A program made the position numbers and the translations under genes. A stretch of DNA of 64,000 nucleotides from Gammaproteobacteria bacterium (GTDB taxonomy: Bacteria > Pseudomonadota > Gammaproteobacteria > Pseudomonadales > Pseudohongiellaceae), in the NCBI GenBank assembly GCA_021773355.1, contig JAJFKE010000028.1, positions 30,754-94,753 on the forward strand. Reading direction: 5' to 3'. Positions 7,494-14,887 of this stretch are shown here, piece after piece; positions within the stretch are counted from its first letter, which is position 1, and each line of letters starts with the position of its first letter. The notes beneath the pieces were generated by a model, which saw nothing but the letters and a program-made list of their open reading frames with translations, made no database searches and was not told the origin of the DNA.

Positions 7494-9632
7494 TTATTTT
7501 CTTATTTGCATCTGCACCACCAATGGCTTCGTGCCCTGCCCACCTTCTTTCAACCAGGGCGTGCGGTCACCGCTGGGCACCCACAGTCCTCTGCCCTGCC
7601 AACCGGCATTCGGATCATCGATCCGTCCTTCTAATCCCTTGGTATAAAAACCCAATGGATAGGGCACTCTGAGGGTGTGAAATTCTCCATCGACAAATGC
7701 GTGTACTCCATCGAACAAGTTACCGGTAACAATGGGTACGTCTTCACCCAGACCGAGGCTGTTATGTTGGTCCACCCAGGTGTAATAACTGGACTCCACA
7801 CTGTCTTCGGGCAGGTCTTGAAACCCCGGTCCGGGTAATCGTTGGAAACTCCAACCTTCGGGGCAATGATCGCCGGTGGCTGTTGGACCATTTAGAGGTC
7901 CAGTGCATTTTCTTCTATCGAATTCGCCGAGATGACCACTTCCTAGTGAAACCCATACTACGCCGTTCTTGTCGATATCGGCACCACGTGAGCCGTAGCC
8001 CGGCAATGGTACGTTGAATTTTTCACCGAGGCCCGTTGCTGGATCGAACCTAACAAGCGCTCCTGGGTAACCAAAAGCATTAGAGCCCCATACCGATCCG
8101 TCCGCCGGGTTAGGCATGACCGCATAAAATCCGGCGGGCACGCGTGCGTCTTTACCTTCTTGCAGAGGCTGGCCCGGCTCGGTCCATTCATCTACTTCGC
8201 CGTTGCCATTGGTGTCCAGTATTAGAGGCGACCAACCTTGTGCAGCAGCCGCATCGCCAGTCTCTAAAAATTCCCTGGTATTGAGCCAGCCCACTACCTG
8301 ACCGCCACCGCTGGTCCACAAGGTGTTGTCATCGTCATAGGCAAACTGCAAATGATGCGTGCTGTAACAGGTATCGACGAAGCTGTATTCCTCGGTGGCA
8401 GGATCGTACACCGACAATTGTCGGCCGGCTCTCTGCGTGGGAAACAATTGCGCCGAGGGGTGATCACTGCCCTGCTTACAAAAGTCCGGATTGTCAGCGG
8501 CTCTAATTCTTGCCGTGTACCAGACTCGCCCATCCTGATCCAGCATGGGATTGTGGGCATTGGCCTTGCTGTCCCAGATTGCTTCGTCTCCCCAATAGGC
8601 GGACGATGCAGTAGGCGGAGTCGAATTGGTAGTGGGTGTGTCTTCGTCTCTTACAGGCACATGAATTACAGTCGCAGTATTAGTAAGGGGATCCAGCACC
8701 GGAAATTCGTCGGTGCTGAGTTCGGGTGCGCCATAAACGGGGCCGTAGGCATTCACCGTTGGCTTGCGTCTGTCGGTTCCAGACAGATCATGCATATAGG
8801 CTTTCGGAGTTGACCAGTCTCTGACGGTGAGTACTACATCACGTTCGATGCCATCGGGGCGCTGCGGTTGTGCGAAAGGCAGTTCGCCGTTCTCAATGCG
8901 TTGCGTCCAATCGGCTAAATACTTTACCGGAATGCCCTGCCCGCGATTCATGAGTTGACTGAGCATTCCAGCACCGGCCTGACCGGATTGCACTCTTCTT
9001 ATCCAGGCTTCTTCATGGGTTTCAAATCCCTGATAGGCTTCCGGTAGAGTTCGGGTAGCGAGTTGCCCCAGTTGATGACAACCGACACAGCCCATGTTCT
9101 TCATCCAGGTTAAGTAGGCATTCATGCCGCCGTCTATGTTAGCCAGCTCTTCCTCATTAGGCAGACCCATCATGGAATACCAGTAGGCGGCGGGATAGAC
9201 CTCGGCCGCTTCGGCTGGGTCGGCGGCGATCAGTGCAGTGAGATTTACCGAGGTACCGGGCCGGGAATTCGTCTTCGGCGAGTCAGCCAGACCGTATCCC
9301 CTGACCCAGACCTGATAGTTGGCCTCGGGTAAGTCGGGCAGTTCGTAGTTGCCATCGTCGTCGGTGACGACGATCTTGGCGAAGAAAGTTTCAAAGTCGC
9401 CTGTTTCGGCGATGACCCAGACCCCGGCCTCGGCACCGTTTACGGATGTGACGGTGCCTACAATGGCGTTATCGGGAATTTCAGCGCTTGCTGCGGTGGC
9501 CTGAGAATCTGATTGCGCCGAATTGCTGCTGAGAGCCGGCTGGTCCGAACAGGCCGCAAGTGCGGCGCTGCAGACCATGGCCAGAGCGAAAATAAGCGGT
9601 GTTTTACTGAAACTGTAAGAAGGCTCGCGCAT
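7494..9632 (-). CDS. Exported lipoprotein with carboxypeptidase-regulatory-like, heme-c and beta-propeller regions
   Basis: The 712-aa protein has a lipoprotein signal ending in LAACSD. A carboxypeptidase-regulatory-like beta-sandwich follows at about residues 55-125 (AIVGTVTSVNGAEAGVWV, DDDGNYELP). Next comes one CxxCH heme-binding site (GCVGCHQ, about 182-188), then a long region of SMP-30/NHL-type repeats that suggest a beta-propeller (GRVWYTAR, NTLWTSGG, GVVWVSLG). It is probably a periplasmic or outer-membrane-anchored electron-transfer or lyase-type protein; the substrate is unknown. The gene ends five bases from RAYT copy 2 and seems complete. Confidence 0.75.
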   Translation of the reverse strand: MREPSYSFSKTPLIFALAMVCSAALAACSDQPALSSNSAQSDSQATAASAEIPDNAIVGTVTSVNGAEAGVWVIAETGDFETFFAKIVVTDDDGNYELPDLPEANYQVWVRGYGLADSPKTNSRPGTSVNLTALIAADPAEAAEVYPAAYWYSMMGLPNEEELANIDGGMNAYLTWMKNMGCVGCHQLGQLATRTLPEAYQGFETHEEAWIRRVQSGQAGAGMLSQLMNRGQGIPVKYLADWTQRIENGELPFAQPQRPDGIERDVVLTVRDWSTPKAYMHDLSGTDRRKPTVNAYGPVYGAPELSTDEFPVLDPLTNTATVIHVPVRDEDTPTTNSTPPTASSAYWGDEAIWDSKANAHNPMLDQDGRVWYTARIRAADNPDFCKQGSDHPSAQLFPTQRAGRQLSVYDPATEEYSFVDTCYSTHHLQFAYDDDNTLWTSGGGQVVGWLNTREFLETGDAAAAQGWSPLILDTNGNGEVDEWTEPGQPLQEGKDARVPAGFYAVMPNPADGSVWGSNAFGYPGALVRFDPATGLGEKFNVPLPGYGSRGADIDKNGVVWVSLGSGHLGEFDRRKCTGPLNGPTATGDHCPEGWSFQRLPGPGFQDLPEDSVESSYYTWVDQHNSLGLGEDVPIVTGNLFDGVHAFVDGEFHTLRVPYPLGFYTKGLEGRIDDPNAGWQGRGLWVPSGDRTPWLKEGGQGTKPLVVQMQIRK

Positions 9633-9758
9633 AACTATTCCCCAGATAGGTGATCTGAAAGCAGTATGTTCTCCCCAAGAACAAAAGCATACAGAAAAAG
9701 CTTACGGCGAAAAAGGGGCGCTAAGCTATTAAACTATTGGTATCCCCTGTTGCTGTTG

Positions 9759-10322
9759 CTATTCAGACTCCTCAGCCTTTTTTTGCGCATCCTGATAAGC
9801 GGTATACACGAGGAACGCACCGAATCCCATAGGAAGTATTGGCCACCAGGAATTTAACCAGTCGAGTGATAATCCGAAGGCTGTATTGGAAAGTGCGATG
9901 ACACCAAACATCAGCAAGGCACCACCGCCTAGGTAACTGCCTGCGAGCTTATTGTTGGTTAGCTCGTCTGGCAAATCAATTTGCTCGATACCATCGAGTG
10001 TCAGGTTGTACATGGTCGCTCTCCGTACTGCATCGATCACGCCGTAGAGCACGAAGAAGACCAGAAAAAAGATTCCTCCTGCGATATACGGCTGATTTCC
10101 ATCCCCTGTACTCAGCACTGAAAATATTGTTGCCGCCACGAAAATATTAATAAACCCACGACGGTAATATCCCACATACACCTGGCCCAGCCCCGGTAAA
10201 AACGAGAGCAAGCCCGCGTAGAATGGATTCTTTCTGCGGGGGTCGTTGAGCTTATATAGTGATCCCGAGTTGATAGGACCGCCCTGTTGCATGGATTCCG
10301 ACTGCTGCTGTGTTGTACTCAT
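9759..10322 (-). CDS. Membrane protein, third gene of the ECF sigma operon
   Basis: The 187-aa protein has a short Gln/Ser-rich N-terminus followed by NPFYAGLLSFLPGLGQVYVG. This Pro-Gly-Leu-Gly-Gln motif and two helices are typical of TM2-like modules. More transmembrane segments follow, in a region that resembles LiaF-type N-terminal domains. It lies 24 bases after the anti-sigma gene on the same strand, so it is probably co-transcribed and part of an envelope stress or homeostasis response. The exact function is unknown. Confidence 0.72.
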   Translation of the reverse strand: MSTTQQQSESMQQGGPINSGSLYKLNDPRRKNPFYAGLLSFLPGLGQVYVGYYRRGFINIFVAATIFSVLSTGDGNQPYIAGGIFFLVFFVLYGVIDAVRRATMYNLTLDGIEQIDLPDELTNNKLAGSYLGGGALLMFGVIALSNTAFGLSLDWLNSWWPILPMGFGAFLVYTAYQDAQKKAEESE

Positions 10323-10346
10323 AATCTATTCCTCGCGTTAAAAACT

Positions 10347-11177
10347 CTACTCAATTAAATCCTGACCACTTAAAAACCCTGTATCCAGAGTGTCCAGAAA
10401 ACTGGAAAACTCCTGCCAGATCTCTTTACATGACTCTTGCGCAAAACTAGCGCTGCTCTGAAAAAAGCGCGACTGAACGTCTTCTAGTGAAGTCGCCCCA
10501 CTGCTAAGTTCCGGCCCCAATTTGCTAAACCCAATTTCTATATTTGTTAATGCTTGCGTCCATGCCTTTTGCAGTTGTGACTCTCCCGTCGCAAGTGACT
10601 GCTCTGCGAAAGAGGTAGGAATAACAGAAGTAGGCACGCCAAATAGTAATGTCCACAGCAATGTGGCAGCGAACGAGGCTTCTAAGGCAAACCGCGGTCG
10701 TAATAGAAATTGCGTGTATAGTTTCGCGACGGATTTTGGAAAGGAGAACTTTATCTGCTGCTTACCCAGGGTATGCTGCAACACAATATCCAACAATTCA
10801 TTGGGCGGTTCCTGCTCGGCGATGAGTGCCAATTCAACGCCAATAACTTGAAGACTCTGGTGTAAATTCTGACAATGCACGCAGCTTTTCAGATGTAAGG
10901 TCAATAGCGCTTTCTGTTCTTCATCCAGGCTGAGGTCGATAAAATCACCGAGCAACTCTTCACTCTCCGCACACAAATTCGGCGTTGTTGCCTGCAAAAC
11001 ACTCTGTGTAAATGCATCACTGTCAGGCAGTGCGAACTGTGCCTGGTTCGCCTGAGCAAAACTTTCGAGGCAGCTTGCGCAGCTTTGTATGTGGTTTTCA
11101 CAGGCATCGCGCAGGATCTCATTCACTTCGCCAGAAATGAGCAGCGGTAAATGCTTTGCAAACTTTTCACAATTCAC
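10347..11177 (-). CDS. Anti-sigma factor with two zinc-finger modules
   Basis: The 276-aa protein carries two HxxxCxxC zinc-binding anti-sigma (zf-HC2) motifs, in CENHIQSCASC (about residues 26-36) and LHLKSCVHC (about 94-102). One hydrophobic segment follows at about 167-185, then a periplasmic helical domain. This is the layout of membrane-bound anti-sigma factors that hold an ECF sigma at the inner membrane. The GTG start overlaps the sigma stop by one base (TAGTG), so the two are coupled. Two tandem zinc-finger motifs in one anti-sigma factor are less common than one. Confidence 0.88.
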   Translation of the reverse strand: MNCEKFAKHLPLLISGEVNEILRDACENHIQSCASCLESFAQANQAQFALPDSDAFTQSVLQATTPNLCAESEELLGDFIDLSLDEEQKALLTLHLKSCVHCQNLHQSLQVIGVELALIAEQEPPNELLDIVLQHTLGKQQIKFSFPKSVAKLYTQFLLRPRFALEASFAATLLWTLLFGVPTSVIPTSFAEQSLATGESQLQKAWTQALTNIEIGFSKLGPELSSGATSLEDVQSRFFQSSASFAQESCKEIWQEFSSFLDTLDTGFLSGQDLIE

Positions 11178-11770
11178 TAGATAACACCCGAAGAACCAGA
11201 TTCAACATTCATCAGCTCTGCCATTCGCTTTGCCAAATCAATGCGCGCTCTACTGGAGCGCGATTTCACCGTACCGACCGGCAGCGATAGAATTTCCGCA
11301 ACCTGTTCCAATTTCAATCCCTGAATATCTTTCAGCAACAGGATGTCCCGATTCGTTTCTGTAAACTCGCTCAGTGCCTGATACATGAGTCGCTGACGCT
11401 GCTCACGTACCGTGATTGCTTCCGGTGATTCGCTGGCACGTGGAGCGGATACTGCAGCCACCTCATATTCACCTTCATATTTTGTCCGCAACTTCGATCT
11501 ACGAATTCTATCCAGGCAGCAATTTCGAGTAATTGAGAGCAGCCACGGCAAGAATCCATCCGCCTCTCCCGCAAAGCGACCCAGAGCATTAAATACCTTG
11601 ATGAATACTTCCTGAGAAGCCTCCTGCGCCTCCGCTGTATTGCGTAAATAGTAGAACGAGACGCTATAGACTTTTGCTTGATAGCATTTCACCAGAGACT
11701 CCCAAGCCAGGGGATTGCCCTGCCGACACTGCGTGATGGTGCTTTCCAGATCCAGCGATTCGTTGCGCAA
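11177..11770 (-). CDS. ECF RNA polymerase sigma factor
   Basis: The 197-aa protein has sigma region 2 (EAQEASQEVFIKVFNALGRF, about residues 47-66, then WLLSITRNCCLDRIRR) and region 4 (about 130-185, LKLEQVAEILSLPVGTVKSRSSRAR). This is a standard two-domain ECF sigma with no C-terminal extension. The start appears to be TTG with a weak AAAGG upstream; no better ATG is available. It heads a three-gene operon with its anti-sigma and a membrane protein. Confidence 0.9.
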   Translation of the reverse strand: MRNESLDLESTITQCRQGNPLAWESLVKCYQAKVYSVSFYYLRNTAEAQEASQEVFIKVFNALGRFAGEADGFLPWLLSITRNCCLDRIRRSKLRTKYEGEYEVAAVSAPRASESPEAITVREQRQRLMYQALSEFTETNRDILLLKDIQGLKLEQVAEILSLPVGTVKSRSSRARIDLAKRMAELMNVESGSSGVI

Positions 11771-12031
11771 AGCAGCGGCCTTTAATAGTTATTACTTCTG
11801 CACTGTAGTGTAAACGTCTGCCGTGAGAATAGGTTGCAGCGTGGGTGAATAGTGAAAATCCGGTTTGAAAGTGCCCGATGGCTCAACTTGTCGTCTAAAT
11901 CCTAAGTCGTCCGTACTCTTTAAAGCCATTGATTGATGAAGATAAAACCCGTAGACCTGGGCACATAGATGGCTTGCAGTGGGTACTGGAAAGGCATACT
12001 CTGATCCATATTTACAGACTGGAGAGTTCTG

Positions 12032-12937
12032 TTGAATCACGATTATCGGTATCAAGCGAAGCAGGTGGACAAGATCATTGTTCGTCCATTCTCGTTTGAG
12101 TTTCCAGATGATCTAGATCCCAAGTGGGTGCCAGATAACATCGTGCGATCTCATTTCTTTAATGGGGTTTCATTGACCATGCCTTATTTGGAACCCTTTC
12201 TGGTAAAGACAATGCGTGAGGCATCCGAACAAATCAGCGAGCCGAAACTACTGGAAGACATTCGAGGTTTTAACGGCCAAGAAGCAAGTCATTACAAGTG
12301 CCATCGACGCTTAAATACTCTGTTAAAAGCCAACGGCTATCCGGAATTTGAAGAAGTTGAGGCACGACTGGATGCTACCTACAAGAGATTGTCCACACGA
12401 AGTTTGCGCACCAGGCTTGCCTATAGTGCTGGCTTCGAGTGCATGACCAATGGATTCACAACCTGGCTAATCAACAAACGGCAGCAATTATTTCGAGGCG
12501 CGAGCCCACATATAGCGTCGTTTTGGTTGATGCATATGATCGAAGAGACCGAACACAAAACAGTGGCGTTCGATGTCTATATGGCTTATTCAGGCCAGTA
12601 CCTGCCCAGGGCCATTGGGGTCTTTCACGGATCATTTCACGTGTTGGCGTACGGAATTATCGGCATGTTCACAGCGTTGAAGAAAGACGGCAAGCTCAGC
12701 GAATTAAATTGCATAACGGGTATCATTCAGCACTTTTTCTCTTTGTTATGGAATGTAGGGCCATTTTTGCTTCGCGCCTTACTGCCATGGCATAACCCCA
12801 GGGGTGAGGCAGACCCGGAATGGATGAGACAGTGGGTCATTGGACACGCTGCACTTTCAGCAGATGAGCAGTTACCCCTTGTCGATACCAACGATCCCGA
12901 TATGCCAGTGCCGTTTACACAAGGCGTCACAGCGTAG
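12032..12937 (+). CDS. Ferritin-like metal-dependent hydrolase family protein (PF10118 type)
   Basis: The 301-aa protein matches the family annotated as predicted metal-dependent hydrolases, which has a ferritin-like helical fold. Candidate metal ligands are visible in the pairs GFNGQEASHYKCH and MIEETEHKTVAFD. The TTG start follows GGAGAG by six bases. It lies 66 bases upstream of the styrene-oxide-isomerase-like gene on the same strand, so the two are likely co-transcribed. Biochemistry of the family is poorly known; oxidation or hydrolysis of a lipid-like substrate at the membrane is a guess from the neighbour. Confidence 0.75.
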   Translation: MNHDYRYQAKQVDKIIVRPFSFEFPDDLDPKWVPDNIVRSHFFNGVSLTMPYLEPFLVKTMREASEQISEPKLLEDIRGFNGQEASHYKCHRRLNTLLKANGYPEFEEVEARLDATYKRLSTRSLRTRLAYSAGFECMTNGFTTWLINKRQQLFRGASPHIASFWLMHMIEETEHKTVAFDVYMAYSGQYLPRAIGVFHGSFHVLAYGIIGMFTALKKDGKLSELNCITGIIQHFFSLLWNVGPFLLRALLPWHNPRGEADPEWMRQWVIGHAALSADEQLPLVDTNDPDMPVPFTQGVTA

Positions 12938-13003
12938 ACACTAGCTAATTGCCAATTACAGAGCTGTTTTCTAACTTTTCCGAATAGTCACTGGGAGTAA
13001 TTC

Positions 13004-13480
13004 ATGGAGCGTTTGCAGAGAATAATGATAGGTAATGGATTGTTGGTGGTTCTCGCTTCGATGCTCGCTGGCTTCATGCTTATGTTCGGTCTACTGGGTG
13101 GCTTAGAAGTCTGGCCCGGCAGCATTGTCTCGATACCAACCTATGGGACAACCGAGGGTTGGGTGAGAGCACATTCCGGGGGGGCGATGAATGGCCTGTT
13201 ATTAATGGTTGTTGCACTGGCACTTCCCAAGCTAAATCTTAGCGCAAACATGCAGCGCTTTGTTGCCTATGGTTTTATCTATGTAGCCTGGTCATTCACG
13301 GTTTTCTACTGGCTCGGGAATGCCGCTGGAAATCGAGCGCTTACATTCGGCGACAACCCGCTGGGCGAATCTGATATTTTCGGCATACTCGGTTTTTTAC
13401 CGGGCCTGCCCAGTGTCTTCCTGGTGGTGATCTTACTGGCGATCACAGCCAAGGGAATTTTTAGCGGAAAAAGTGAGTAG
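13004..13480 (+). CDS. Styrene-oxide-isomerase-like (StyC-type) membrane protein
   Basis: The 158-aa, four-helix membrane protein resembles styrene oxide isomerase along its whole length, as far as I can recall that sequence. Shared landmarks are EGWVRAHSGGAMNG, FYWLGN and RALTFGDNPLGESDIFG. His57, Asn63 and Tyr102 fall one residue before the His58, Asn64 and Tyr103 I associate with heme binding and catalysis in StyC. Such enzymes convert epoxides to aldehydes within the membrane. No styrene monooxygenase is nearby, so the substrate is open. The TAG stop overlaps the start of a 141-bp inverted-repeat unit. Confidence 0.75.
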   Translation: MERLQRIMIGNGLLVVLASMLAGFMLMFGLLGGLEVWPGSIVSIPTYGTTEGWVRAHSGGAMNGLLLMVVALALPKLNLSANMQRFVAYGFIYVAWSFTVFYWLGNAAGNRALTFGDNPLGESDIFGILGFLPGLPSVFLVVILLAITAKGIFSGKSE

Positions 13481-13620
13481 GGACACCCACAACTTAAGAA
13501 AAAGAAAGACCATCTAAAAGATCGCAAACCGCAAACCTATATTAGTTTCACTCGCTGGGAAGTTATTCGACACAATCCACAATCGGCCCGAAATTGGTTT
13601 GTTAAATTGTAGGTGTCCCC
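13480..13620. repeat. Inverted-repeat mini-element A, copy 1
   Basis: A 141-bp unit that starts GGGACACCCACAAC and ends TTGTAGGTGTCCCC, with exact GGGACACC/GGTGTCCC tips. It sits between two convergent genes and supplies the last residues and stop of the HAD gene (GTPTI, stop at 13602). A second copy is at 19566-19713. It probably also serves as a terminator for both genes. Confidence 0.7.
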
Positions 13621-14402
13621 GGCAGCCCGAGTAACTCTCCCAACTCAGACACAGAGCCAATAACTGCATCCGGAATAATCTCTGACCTCTTCACAATGTC
13701 TTTACGATACTTTCCTGTCTGCACCAGCACAGCGACCAGGCCACTGGCTAGCCCTCCACCAATATCATTCTCAATATCGTCGCCTACGATTAGTACTTCT
13801 GATGAATGTAGTCCTAGTGACTCGGTGGCCAAACTAAAGAAGTCCTGACTGGGTTTGCCGATTATTGTTGCCTGTTTACCCGAAACAAACTCCAGCCCTG
13901 CAACAAATGCCCCGATGTCCATCTGCAAGCCCTGCTCGGTCTGCCAGAACTTGTTCATATGCATGGCAATCAACTCTGCACCGTTCATCAATTCGTTAAA
14001 CACCTGGTTGAGCAAGGCATAGTTCCATGCTGCACCGATGTCTCCGACAACCACATAGTCAGGATTCGGGTTGTCCTGATCGAACATGGAGAATTCGGAA
14101 CGGGCCGCTTCCTGAATCAACAAATGGACACTAGGCGCTCCCTTTGTCAGGAGAAAGCTACACGTGGCACTTACGGCACTAAAGATTTCCTCAATCTCTA
14201 TGGAAAAGCCCATAGTCTTCAACTTGTCGGCAACGCTGGCGGCGGTCTTGGTGGAGGTATTAGTGATAAACCGATAGAGGATGCCCTGCTGTTTCAGCCG
14301 AAGCAACGTGTCTTGCGCACCCGCCACGACCTGATCACCTATATACAGCACACCGTCCAGATCAAACAGGATGCCTTTAATGTTCGAAAAGTCTTTAATC
14401 AT
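13602..14402 (-). CDS. HAD-superfamily phosphatase (HAD-IIA, HDHD2/NagD-like)
   Basis: The 266-aa protein has HAD motif I FDLDGVLY (residues 13-20), motif II in ITNTST, the motif III lysine in IIGKPS and motif IV GDDIENDIGG. The large cap inserted between motifs II and III is that of the HAD-IIA group, whose members cleave phosphate from small substrates such as p-nitrophenyl phosphate, phosphoglycolate or phospholysine. The substrate is not predictable here. The ATG follows AGGAG. The last five residues are encoded by mini-element A, so the original C-terminus may have been altered. Confidence 0.88.
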   Translation of the reverse strand: MIKDFSNIKGILFDLDGVLYIGDQVVAGAQDTLLRLKQQGILYRFITNTSTKTAASVADKLKTMGFSIEIEEIFSAVSATCSFLLTKGAPSVHLLIQEAARSEFSMFDQDNPNPDYVVVGDIGAAWNYALLNQVFNELMNGAELIAMHMNKFWQTEQGLQMDIGAFVAGLEFVSGKQATIIGKPSQDFFSLATESLGLHSSEVLIVGDDIENDIGGGLASGLVAVLVQTGKYRKDIVKRSEIIPDAVIGSVSELGELLGLPGTPTI

Positions 14403-14418
14403 GGGAGAACTCCTAGAT

Positions 14419-14457
14419 CAAAGGGGATCAGATACGAGGGTATCTTGATCCCCTTTG
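14419..14457. repeat. Long hairpin upstream of the HAD phosphatase gene
   Basis: CAAAGGGGATCAGATAC at 14419-14435 pairs with GTATCTTGATCCCCTTTG starting at 14440, with one bulged T. In the minus-strand direction it lies between the promoter region and the ribosome-binding site of the HAD gene, so it may be a leader hairpin. A REP-type remnant is equally possible. Confidence 0.55.
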
Positions 14458-14809
14458 TTTGATTACTAATCAATCACCCTACTCTCACCCCTGCGGATTT
14501 TCTTTACTCTAAATCTCTTAATAAACTGGGTCAAAGCCTGAGATATCTGCAGAAAATATCGAGTCAATTCAGTAGATTAACTTGTTTTGAGTTGCTGCTT
14601 TCTGCTTATAGCCGTTGAGTTTTGAACAATGAAACAGAGACTGGGCTATTATTTGCGAACAATCAGGACCAGGGGCCCGTGAGTATCTCCGTTACAGCGA
14701 GCTTACTTCAGCGTTGAACTTAATATAAAACTAAGCCAGCACGTTCAAGATTTCGTGAGGATATCTCAGGCTCTTATCCCATGAATTATACCAGCGGCGA
14801 ACATAAAAA
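14458..14809. other. Noncoding stretch, no gene recognised
   Basis: No credible reading frame or RNA gene is visible between the HAD leader hairpin and the receptor terminator. The segment should contain the promoter of the HAD gene. Confidence 0.5.
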
Positions 14810-14831
14810 CGCCCCGATCGTAATCGGGGCG
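14806..14831 (-). terminator. Rho-independent terminator of the TonB-dependent receptor gene
   Basis: On the minus strand CGCCCCGAT and ATCGGGGCG (14831-14810) form a nine-bp GC-rich stem with a four-base loop, followed by GTTTTTATG. It lies about 57 bases after the receptor stop codon. Confidence 0.88.
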
Positions 14832-14887
14832 CTGTTTATTGCTAGCAGAAACCGGTATTCCACTCGATTCCTGATCGACTAGTACTT

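Noticed and set aside
10347..11770. ECF41 regulation of the second sigma operon
   Set aside because: That sigma lacks the SnoaL extension and WLPEP/DGGG motifs and has a zinc anti-sigma partner, so it is a separate system.
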